From positions 1-15,538 of the forward strand of contig JAEZJK010000013.1 in assembly GCA_023415835.1 (NCBI GenBank): DNA of 15,538 nt. The letters run 5' to 3'. Within the stretch, counting starts at the first letter, position 1; every line of letters begins with the position of its first letter. The notes beneath the pieces were generated by a model that saw only the letters and a list, made by a program, of their open reading frames with translations, searched no databases and was not told where the DNA came from. This document shows, in pieces, positions 6,808-14,465 of the stretch. This DNA comes from Bacillota bacterium. GTDB lineage: Bacteria; Bacillota; UBA4882; UBA8346. The translations under genes and the position numbers were made by a program.

Positions 6808-8463
6808 ATGGTCAAAATCAAAGAAGAGAAGAAGCCAAAACACGATTACAATATTTATTGTATACAACCACGTAAATATGAAGAATTTGTTAATCATTTA
6901 GAAGAACGCCAATTTGAAATGATCCCATTAAAACAAAATCAAATAACTCAAAATAGTGAAGTTAATATTACTTTGTTATATTGCAATAAGGATAATAGGA
7001 ATGGATTAAAATGGATTGAATTATTATCTGAGTGTACGGAATGGGAATTAGAGCAGGATGCGAAAATCTATGGGGCCGCTATGATCTACCATTGTGATGA
7101 TTTTTGTTATATTTCTTCGTATGGGAATGCGCATTTTTATGTAAGCGCTTTTTGTGATTATAACTTTGGTACGGATGTTGCGGAACGTTTAATAGATTTA
7201 AATAGTGTAAAAGCGCACCAAAATGTTTCCCATGGTAATAAGTTAAGTAAAACTCAATATGATTATCTTCGAAATTCGGTTCTTACATATGGGAGCGGCG
7301 AAATTCCCCATTTTATTCGTGGGAATGGTATTAATCCTGATGATTGGGGAGATGTTATCAATTGCGGTACGTCAGCGCAATTTAAATGGGTTGAAAAACC
7401 TCTTGAAATAATTGATAAGTTGATTTTCCTAAATAAAGTTTTAAAAGAACCGGCAAAGATATCTTTGCCAAGGTTACTTCCATTAGATGATGAAACTGAC
7501 ATAGAGAGAATAGTTTTACTAAACAATAAACTTGCAACTTCTATAAAGGAATTCGATCCAATCAAGGATTTAAACAGTTTTGTTAATGTGCCTTCTTTTT
7601 ATCTCTTGGGAACAAAGATTATTCAAAATGATTTTGTCGCCTATAAGCTAACTTGTAATCGTAAACGAAAAGAAGACAGTGGAGAATTGAATATACAAGC
7701 TATCAAAGATTTTTTAGCGGAATATTCCCTTGATATTTGTGAATGTATTGATAAAATAAATGTTCAAGTACAATATGGAAGCGGAAATTGGTCACCAAGT
7801 CAACCAATTATTAAATACTTGGAATTTGTAACGGATGATAATTTTTGCTTGCGTGATGGAAAGTGGTGGCAATTTAATAAAGCTTATATTTCAAAAGTAC
7901 TGAATGATTTATCAAGATTAACATTTGAAAACCATAAAGATGATATTTATTTCTTCAATAGAGCTCATTTGATCAAGTATGCCAAGAAAAAGGGTTGCTA
8001 TATCGATGATGAGTATCAACCATTTGAAACATATTATAACCAATATTTAAGTGATACCTTAAACCTCAAGTGTATACATCCAGAGACAGCTAGATTTGAA
8101 GAAGGAGAATCATATCGGCTTGAACTTTGTGACTTGTATGGAGAAGGTAGTTTATATTTTGTAAAAGTAGGTTCGCCTGGTGAATTTGCATATGCCGTTG
8201 ATCAAGCTTCATTAACACTTGATAAAATAGAAAGAGATAACGGTAAGCTAATAATTGACGATCAAACCCAATTTATCCCAAAGATATTTTACCTGGTATT
8301 AGTATTTAACAATCGAAAGACATTTGTAACTCAATGGGATCAAATTAAATCTTTAAATTTTATGATGCATTTAAGCGAATTAAATACTAGACTAGCAATG
8401 AATGGGATAAGTCTGAAAATTGAATTTATCTATGAAACCAAGGAGGACACCTTAAATGAATGA
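6808..8463 (+). CDS. TIGR04141/DUF6119-like 'sporadically distributed' protein, 551 aa
   Basis: The ATG at 6808 lies 9 bases after the DUF4391 stop. The 551-residue product has no signal peptide or membrane segment and no P-loop. Its pattern matches, as I recall it, the TIGR04141 family (DUF6119; about 500-560 aa): a first domain ending near 'YGNAHFYVSAFCDYNFGTDVAERLID' like elements (about 105-130), a KLSKTQYDYLR segment, 'DDWGDVINCGTSAQFKW' at about 178-194, then LPRLLPLDDE near 219-228 before an Asp/Glu-rich helical region. That family is patchily distributed and has no proven activity. A long beta-rich C-terminal half (about 330-540) has several Trp/Cys residues. Sampled G+C is about 23-37%, well below the helicase (about 42%), which suggests separate acquisition. 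It overlaps the Mod start by 8 bases, so translation is coupled. Confidence 0.5.
   Translation: MVKIKEEKKPKHDYNIYCIQPRKYEEFVNHLEERQFEMIPLKQNQITQNSEVNITLLYCNKDNRNGLKWIELLSECTEWELEQDAKIYGAAMIYHCDDFCYISSYGNAHFYVSAFCDYNFGTDVAERLIDLNSVKAHQNVSHGNKLSKTQYDYLRNSVLTYGSGEIPHFIRGNGINPDDWGDVINCGTSAQFKWVEKPLEIIDKLIFLNKVLKEPAKISLPRLLPLDDETDIERIVLLNNKLATSIKEFDPIKDLNSFVNVPSFYLLGTKIIQNDFVAYKLTCNRKRKEDSGELNIQAIKDFLAEYSLDICECIDKINVQVQYGSGNWSPSQPIIKYLEFVTDDNFCLRDGKWWQFNKAYISKVLNDLSRLTFENHKDDIYFFNRAHLIKYAKKKGCYIDDEYQPFETYYNQYLSDTLNLKCIHPETARFEEGESYRLELCDLYGEGSLYFVKVGSPGEFAYAVDQASLTLDKIERDNGKLIIDDQTQFIPKIFYLVLVFNNRKTFVTQWDQIKSLNFMMHLSELNTRLAMNGISLKIEFIYETKEDTLNE
8441..8446 (+). promoter_or_regulatory. Consensus ribosome-binding site for mod (AGGAGG)
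   Basis: A perfect AGGAGG lies 9 bases before the ATG at 8456, inside the end of the upstream gene. It fixes the Mod start despite the 8-base overlap. Confidence 0.8.
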
Positions 8464-10417
8464 ATCAAAACTCACCGGCCAATCCCTCGACATCGTCGCC
8501 GAAAACGTCCAAAAACTTAAATCCCTTTTCCCCGAAATTGTAACCGAGGACAAGATAGACTTTGAAAAACTCCAAGCGGTCCTTGGTAAATATATTGATA
8601 ATGACAACGAGCGTTATAACTTCACCTGGCATGGCAAGAGTAAAGCGTTACGCCTTGCCCAAACACCGTCAACCGGAACGCTCCGGCCTTGCAAGGAAGA
8701 GAGTAAGGATTGGGAGACCACCCAAAACCTTTATGTTGAGGGCGATAATTTAGAAGTTTTAAAGCTGTTGCAGAAGGCGTATCACAATAAAATCAAGATG
8801 ATCTATATTGATCCGCCGTATAATACTGGGAACGATTTTGTCTATCCGGATGATTATAAGGATAATATTGATAATTATTTAGCTATTACCAGACAAAAAG
8901 GGGAAGATGGTGGGAGAATTTCGACAAATAGTGAAACAAATGGACGTTACCATACCAATTGGTTAAATATGTTATACCCGCGGTTGAGGCTTGCGAGAAA
9001 TCTATTGTCCGATGATGGGGTTATATTTATTTCTATTGATGATAATGAATTGGATAATCTTCGCAAGATTTGTGATGAAATTTTTGGGGAAGAAAATTTT
9101 ATTGGATTATTTGTTATTAACTCTTCTCCAAGCGCAATTGATTATGGTCATATAGCAAAAATGAACGACTATGCTATTTTTTATGCCAAAAGTCTGATGG
9201 ATACAATTACTAATCAATTACCGGAAAAAAATAAGGAATTTAAATATAAAGATGAGAAAGGAAATTTTAATCTTTATCCTCTTTATAATGGAAATGTAGC
9301 ATTTAACCCTAAGACCAGACCAAACTTGTATTATCCGTTCTATCTAAATCCATTAAACAAAATAGAAAATGATTTTTATGAAATAGGACTTGAAAAAAAA
9401 GAGGGCTGGATAGAGGTCTATCCGGTTGTATCTCGTAAAGATGATATTCCAAGGGTTTGGAGATGGAGTAAGGATAAGGCATTTCCAGAATTAAATCAAG
9501 AAATTATAGGTTATAAAACTGAGTCAGGTGAATTTAGAGTAGTACAAAAAACACGACTTACTGGAAAAGTTATACGTTCTCTACAACTTGATACAGATAT
9601 TTCTAGTAGGCGAGGAACTGGAGAAGTTGAAGCTCTGTTTATAAGTAAAACATTTACATTCCCTAAACCAACCGAATTAATAAAAAGATTCGCGAGTGTA
9701 GGTTCAGGAGTAAATGATATAGTTCTTGACTTTTTTTCTGGTTCTGCTACTACCGCCCATGCAGTAATGCGACTTAACTCCGAAGATGGTGGTAATCGCA
9801 AGTTTATAATGGTTCAACTCCCTGAACCATGCAATAAAGATACGGAGGCATATAAAGCTGGATACAAAAACATCTGTGAAATCGGTAAGGAACGGATTCG
9901 ACGCGCGGGTGACAAGATCAAAGCGGAGTTGGCAGAAAAACAAAGCGGTCAAATGTCGCTTATTGAAGAAAATACGCTAATTGATCCGGAAAAACTGGAT
10001 ATTGGCTTCAAAGTCTTTAAACTTGATAGTTCCAACCTTAAAAAGTGGAATCCGGATTATGATAATCTGGAAACGAGCCTTGAGGAGATGATCTCAAATT
10101 ACGCCGATGGCCGTAGTGAGCTTGATGTAGTATATGAGATAATGCTCAAATATGGAATTGACCTTACTCTACAGGTGGAGGAATATGATTTTAACGGCAA
10201 AAAGCTTTATTCCATCGGTTTTGGCGCTTTGATAATCTGTCTTGACGATGAGATTACCAAAGATATCGCCGGTGATATCATTAAACTTAAGAAAGAACTT
10301 AATCCTGAAACGATGCGTGTAGTGTTTAAGGATAACGGATTTATGGATGACGCAGCCAAGACAAATGTCAAGGAAAACCTGAAACAAGCCGGGATTGAAG
10401 AGTTTGTGACGGTGTGA
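8456..10417 (+). CDS. mod: Type III restriction-modification methyltransferase subunit (adenine-N6), Mod
   Basis: The 653-residue protein has motif order IV then I, which marks a beta-class amino-methyltransferase. DPPY is at 119-122 within YIDPPYNTGNDFVYPDDY, and the AdoMet-binding motif LDFFSGSATTAHAVM begins near residue 424. The target-recognition region lies between them (about 140-415). Mod methylates adenine on one strand of a short asymmetric site and carries the sequence specificity for both modification and cleavage in a Mod-Res complex. Length fits the family (about 600-680). The sampled central region (about 9300-9420) has about 30% G+C against about 48% at the 5' end and 37% near 10000, which suggests exchange of the recognition region. 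An A8 run (9393-9400) and a T7 run (9731-9737) are potential slippage sites; both are in frame here. The gene appears intact. Confidence 0.95.
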   Translation: MNESKLTGQSLDIVAENVQKLKSLFPEIVTEDKIDFEKLQAVLGKYIDNDNERYNFTWHGKSKALRLAQTPSTGTLRPCKEESKDWETTQNLYVEGDNLEVLKLLQKAYHNKIKMIYIDPPYNTGNDFVYPDDYKDNIDNYLAITRQKGEDGGRISTNSETNGRYHTNWLNMLYPRLRLARNLLSDDGVIFISIDDNELDNLRKICDEIFGEENFIGLFVINSSPSAIDYGHIAKMNDYAIFYAKSLMDTITNQLPEKNKEFKYKDEKGNFNLYPLYNGNVAFNPKTRPNLYYPFYLNPLNKIENDFYEIGLEKKEGWIEVYPVVSRKDDIPRVWRWSKDKAFPELNQEIIGYKTESGEFRVVQKTRLTGKVIRSLQLDTDISSRRGTGEVEALFISKTFTFPKPTELIKRFASVGSGVNDIVLDFFSGSATTAHAVMRLNSEDGGNRKFIMVQLPEPCNKDTEAYKAGYKNICEIGKERIRRAGDKIKAELAEKQSGQMSLIEENTLIDPEKLDIGFKVFKLDSSNLKKWNPDYDNLETSLEEMISNYADGRSELDVVYEIMLKYGIDLTLQVEEYDFNGKKLYSIGFGALIICLDDEITKDIAGDIIKLKKELNPETMRVVFKDNGFMDDAAKTNVKENLKQAGIEEFVTV

Positions 10418-10433
10418 GGTTTGGAGAGCTAAA

Positions 10434-10864
10434 ATGAATCGATTTTTAAAACCTCTTTATGACAGAGAACCCGATGGAGAAATTAATGAACTCATTGATG
10501 CGGATCTAAACTTAATACCTACCAAAAGCGGTGTGTATATAATTAAAAGTCATGAACAAGAATTTGTTTACCCCAAAGGGACTTCTCCTATTATTTATAT
10601 TGGAATGAGCCATGATTTAAGGGAAAGATTAAGAATTCACCAAAAGAATACCCTTGAAGTAAAAACACACCCAAAAACGAAAGACATTTGAGATGGAGAT
10701 ATTCACGTTATCAATATTTTGTCGCCTTTGGGGCTGAGGTATATTGGTATACAACCAGAGGTTTACAAGACCAAAAGAATTTAGAAGCAAAGTTAATTGA
10801 GAATTTTTATGATAGATACTTGGCGATTCCCATTGGAAATGGGGCTATTTCTTACTATAGATAA
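10434..10864 (+). pseudogene. GIY-YIG nuclease-like gene, split by a single-base frameshift
   Basis: The ATG at 10434 follows GGAGAG (10423-10428). The first frame gives 85 residues and stops at TGA 10689-10691. It holds GVY at 33-35, YIG at 55-57 and the DLRERLRIHQ helix (61-70), the N-terminal half of a GIY-YIG nuclease. A second frame, from 10688 to the TAA at 10862-10864, continues the same domain: a WRYSRYQYF strand, then LEAKLIENFYDRY with the expected catalytic Glu, then a closing P-I-G-N motif. Reading both as one protein needs one extra T in the ATTTGAG stretch at 10686-10692, giving about 143 residues. No slippery heptamer for programmed -1 shifting is evident, so this is either a real inactivating deletion or an assembly error. 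It sits 16 bases after mod and before res. The truncated first frame would lack the catalytic Glu. Confidence 0.75.
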
Positions 10865-10921
10865 CGTAAGTACTAGTTAAAGAGTTGATACGTGACATAT
10901 TACAGAAGAAAAAGAGTGAGA

Positions 10922-13885
10922 ATGATGAAACTTCAATTCGACAAGGATTTGGACTATCAAAAACAAGCAATTGCGGCCATAGTGGACTTATTCAAAGGCC
11001 AGACTCCGGCGCGTTCCAATTTTACAGTTTCTTCACTGGGCGGGGTCTTTGGAAAAACTGTCACCGAACATGGTATCGGCAACCGGCTGGAATTGGATGA
11101 AGATGATATTCTGAAAAACCTGAATGAGATCCAATTACGAAACGGGATTGCCCCGACAAAGAGTCTGAAGGCCGGACATTATGATTTTGACATCGAAATG
11201 GAGACCGGGACAGGGAAGACTTATGTTTATTTACGGACGATTTTGGAGTTAAATAAGAGTTACGGTTTTTCCAAGTTTATCATTGTAGTGCCTTCGATTG
11301 CCATCAAAGAAGGGGTTTATAAGTCCCTTCAAATTACCAATGAACACTTTAAAGGGCTCTATGATAACCGGATTTACGAGTTTTTTATCTATGACAGCGA
11401 AAGGCTGGAACAAGTGCGTAACTTTGCAGTTAGTGACAATATTCAAATTATGGTGATTAATATTGACGCCTTCCGTAAAAGCTTCGACGATCCGGAGAAA
11501 GAGAACAAGGCCAATATTATTCATCGGCCCAATGACAAACTAAATGGCCTAAAGCCAATCGACCTCATTCGGGAAACCAATCCTTTCGTAATTATTGATG
11601 AACCTCAATCTGTAGACACCACCCCGAAATCAAAGGAAGCCATCAAATCGCTTAGCCCTCTTTGTACCCTGCGTTATTCAGCCACTCACGTGGATAAGCA
11701 TAACCTGGTTTATAAGCTTGACGCGGTTGACGCTTACGAAATGGGACTGGTCAAACAGATAGAGGTAGCGGGCTTTGAATCAAAGGATTATCATAATAAT
11801 GCTTATCTGAAACTGATCGCGGTTGATAATAAAAAGTCACCCATTACCGCCAAGATTGAAATTGATATCCATGGTAAGGATAAAGTTGAACGGAAGACAG
11901 TAACGGTCAAACGAGGCGATGATTTATACGAAAAATCGGGCGGACGCGAACTTTACGATGGTTATATCGTTAATGAAATATATTGTGAACCTGGGAATGA
12001 ATATGTTGACTTTACCAGCAACTCCGTAATACTCCGGACTGGTTCACCCGTTGGAGATATAGACGACTTAGCCATAAAACGGCAACAGATTAGGAAGACC
12101 ATCGAGGAACACTTGGACAAGGAATTGCGCCTGAATAGACAGGGAGTTAAGGTTCTTAGTCTGTTCTTCATTGATCGGGTGGCAAACTACCGCTATTATG
12201 ATGAACAGGGAAACCCGCAGAAGGGGAAATATGCTGAGATTTTCGAGGAAGAATATAAAAATCTAGTCACCAAACCTAAATATAATACGCTTTTTAATGA
12301 CATTGACGTTGAAACCGCCCCGGATGGTGTCCACAATGGTTATTTCTCACAAGACAAAAAGGGCGTGTTAAAGGATACCAACGGAAATACTCTTGCTGAT
12401 GATGACTCTTATAGTCTGATCATGCGCGACAAGGAAAAGCTGTTAAGTTTTGATAGTAAATTACGTTTTATCTTCTCTCATTCTGCTTTACGCGAAGGCT
12501 GGGATAACCCGAACGTATTTCAAATTTGCACATTGAATGAAACCCGTTCCGAGATTAAAAAACGGCAGGAGATCGGGCGCGGGCTTCGCCTTTGTGTTAA
12601 CCAAAATGGTGAACGTCTGCGAGGGTTTGAGATTAACACTCTTACCGTTATGGCGAACGAAAGTTATGAACAATTCGCCAAAACCCTGCAATCCGAGATC
12701 GAAAAGGAAGAAGGCATTAAATTCGGGGTTATTGAGGCTCATACTTTCGCCAATATTCCCATAAAGCAGGCTGACGGCGGCACGGTCTATTTCGGGCATG
12801 TAGCTTCCGAAAAACTTCATACTTTCTTCGGAGCAAAAGGATATATTGATGCTCAGGGCAAAGTTCAGGACGAATTGAGAACTGCCTTGAAAAATAATAC
12901 CTTGGAACTGCTGCCGGAATATGAACCAAACCGGAACGTAATCGTAGTTTTGGCGAAGAAAGTAAGCGGCAATCTTAATATTAAGAATAACGCCGAAAAA
13001 CGTAATATCAAACTAAATAAACAAGTTTACCTAAGTGACGACTTTAAGCGGTTTTGGGATAAAATCAAATATAAAACTACTTATGCGGTTGACTTTGATA
13101 GTAATGAACTTATCGGAAAATGTTGCGAGGAAATGCAGCGGGGCTTGAATGTGGAAACGGCAAAACTAATCTATACCAAAGCGGCGCTTGATATTGCCGC
13201 CGGAGGGGTCGAAGCGACTGAAAAAGATCGCACCGCTGTTTTAGCCACAAATATACGGGAAACTCTACCTGATATCATTTCTTTTTTACAAAATGAAACT
13301 AACCTTACCCGTAGAACCATTGTTAAGATACTGACGCAAAGCAAGACGTTGCATTTGTTTAAGAAAAACCCACAAAAATATATGGATGAAGTGGCTAAGA
13401 TCATAACGGCAAAAATGCGACTGATGATTGTCGATGGCATTAAATATACCAAAATCGGTAATGAAGAATATTACGCCCAGGAACTTTTTGAAAATAACGA
13501 GCTGTTTGGATACATCTCGAAAAACATGATCGAAAGTTCAAAATCCCCTTATGATTATGTGATCTATGATTCGGAAAATGAAGCCGGTTTCGCCCAAAAA
13601 TTTGAGAATAACAACAGTGTAAAACTCTATGCTAAACTGCTGGATTGGTTTAAAATCGCAACGCCTTTGGGTAGTTATAATCCGGACTGGGCTGTGTTAA
13701 TCGAAAAAGATGGAGAACAAAAGCTTTATTTCGTCCTGGAAACGAAGGCCAATCTATTGAATGAAGCCTTACGGCCTTCCGAAAGCGCAAAGATTGAGTG
13801 TGGGCATAAACATTTTGAGGCGTTGGGAAATGAGGTGGAGTTTAAGGAAGTTGATAGCTTTGAGGAGTTTGTTGAAAGCATTTGA
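10922..13885 (+). CDS. res: Type III restriction endonuclease subunit Res (helicase plus PD-ETK nuclease)
   Basis: The start is placed at ATG 10922 (or 10925), because 'MKLQFDKDLDYQ' is the usual N-terminus of the family and AAAGAG (10911-10916) lies just upstream. An upstream in-frame GTG at 10892 would add ten residues, YYRRKR-like and unlike the family. From 10922 the product is 987 residues, a normal Res length. Helicase motifs: Walker A METGTGKT 93-100, DEPQ 226-229, SATH 253-256, a motif V region with REGWDNPNVFQ (about 525-535), and RQEIGRGLR 548-556. The C-terminus holds the nuclease: NPDWAV with Asp922, then LETK with Glu940 and Lys942, a PD-(D/E)xK site. Res with Mod translocates or switches on DNA and cuts near unmodified sites in head-to-head orientation (family knowledge). 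All key residues are present, so it should be active. Confidence 0.95.
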   Translation: MMKLQFDKDLDYQKQAIAAIVDLFKGQTPARSNFTVSSLGGVFGKTVTEHGIGNRLELDEDDILKNLNEIQLRNGIAPTKSLKAGHYDFDIEMETGTGKTYVYLRTILELNKSYGFSKFIIVVPSIAIKEGVYKSLQITNEHFKGLYDNRIYEFFIYDSERLEQVRNFAVSDNIQIMVINIDAFRKSFDDPEKENKANIIHRPNDKLNGLKPIDLIRETNPFVIIDEPQSVDTTPKSKEAIKSLSPLCTLRYSATHVDKHNLVYKLDAVDAYEMGLVKQIEVAGFESKDYHNNAYLKLIAVDNKKSPITAKIEIDIHGKDKVERKTVTVKRGDDLYEKSGGRELYDGYIVNEIYCEPGNEYVDFTSNSVILRTGSPVGDIDDLAIKRQQIRKTIEEHLDKELRLNRQGVKVLSLFFIDRVANYRYYDEQGNPQKGKYAEIFEEEYKNLVTKPKYNTLFNDIDVETAPDGVHNGYFSQDKKGVLKDTNGNTLADDDSYSLIMRDKEKLLSFDSKLRFIFSHSALREGWDNPNVFQICTLNETRSEIKKRQEIGRGLRLCVNQNGERLRGFEINTLTVMANESYEQFAKTLQSEIEKEEGIKFGVIEAHTFANIPIKQADGGTVYFGHVASEKLHTFFGAKGYIDAQGKVQDELRTALKNNTLELLPEYEPNRNVIVVLAKKVSGNLNIKNNAEKRNIKLNKQVYLSDDFKRFWDKIKYKTTYAVDFDSNELIGKCCEEMQRGLNVETAKLIYTKAALDIAAGGVEATEKDRTAVLATNIRETLPDIISFLQNETNLTRRTIVKILTQSKTLHLFKKNPQKYMDEVAKIITAKMRLMIVDGIKYTKIGNEEYYAQELFENNELFGYISKNMIESSKSPYDYVIYDSENEAGFAQKFENNNSVKLYAKLLDWFKIATPLGSYNPDWAVLIEKDGEQKLYFVLETKANLLNEALRPSESAKIECGHKHFEALGNEVEFKEVDSFEEFVESI

Positions 13886-13917
13886 GGTTGTAAGAAATAA
13901 GAAAAGGGGGGATTATT

Positions 13918-14148
13918 ATGTTTAATACTTGGATTAAAGTTAGTGATCGTGTTTATCCATTGGTGGGATTTGAAATTCAACCGTATAAAAATGTTATAAA
14001 TATTGTCTATATTAAAAGTTTAAAAGGTAAGCATGCAATGAGTGACCAAATGACTATAAATTTTGATGATAATATGACGACCAAGAAAAAATTTGAAGAA
14101 ATGTGTCAACAATTACAAGAAGGAAAAACTCTTGTTATTGCAATATAA
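13918..14148 (+). CDS. Small protein of unknown function, 76 aa
   Basis: The ATG at 13918 is preceded by a strong purine run AAAAGGGGGG about 5-7 bases upstream, which supports translation. The product has 76 residues with no signal peptide, membrane segment or recognisable motif. It has a beta-rich N-terminal half (WIKVSDRVYPLVGFEIQP, VINIVYIK) and a charged helical C-terminal part ending in LVIAI. It lies 32 bases after res in the same direction, so it could be the last gene of the cassette. Its A/T-rich composition resembles the TIGR04141-like and GIY-YIG genes rather than res. No function can be given. Confidence 0.55.
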   Translation: MFNTWIKVSDRVYPLVGFEIQPYKNVINIVYIKSLKGKHAMSDQMTINFDDNMTTKKKFEEMCQQLQEGKTLVIAI

Positions 14149-14465
14149 TTATGTGGTCTTTTCGTTTAATCTTGGCAAGGGGTCTTTACATTTTTAAGAA
14201 CATCGAAACGCTAATTCTAAAGCGGTGAAAGGGAAGGCACCGGCCTGAACCAGGATTAGTCAAGATTAAGCAGATTAAAGGATTAAAAACCATTGCTCAA
14301 CGGTTGAATATATTCAAATTGATCAACTAAAGACAATTCAGTATTATTAAGACCAAAGTGACTACAAGTTGAGATGTAAATCCTATTAATCCGAGAAATC
14401 TGTTTAATCCTGGTTCAGACAGGAGACATCACAGAAACACAACCAGGATTACTCCTGTCTCCTGA
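14149..14465. repeat. Repeat-rich intergenic region with nested inverted repeats
   Basis: No gene is seen. CTGAACCAGGATTA (14245-14258) is the exact reverse complement of TAATCCTGGTTCAG (14405-14418), and a third related copy, AACCAGGATTA, sits at 14441-14451. Around each lie extra GATTAA/AATCC motifs. The wording 'AACCAGGATTA...TAATCCTGGTT' is a common dispersed repeat type in bacterial genomes (recalled, not checked). A further 8-bp stem, CAGGAGAC (14420-14427) with GTCTCCTG (14457-14464), lies directly after the stop of the leftward gene and could slow or end its transcript, though no U run follows. Confidence 0.65.

Noticed and set aside
10680..10695. Programmed -1 frameshifting in the GIY-YIG gene
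   Set aside because: No X-XXY-YYZ slippery heptamer is present in the zero frame, and no clear downstream stem-loop was seen.
10892..10921. Upstream GTG start for res
   Set aside because: The extra ten residues are unlike the conserved N-terminus of the family, while ATG at 10922/10925 has a ribosome site and the typical MKLQFDKDLDYQ beginning.
2508..13885. DISARM or BREX system
   Set aside because: There is a PLD-like/helicase protein and an adenine methyltransferase, but no DrmA/DrmB/DUF1998-type protein, no BrxC/PglZ-type protein and no BrxL. The Mod plus Res pair is plainly Type III.
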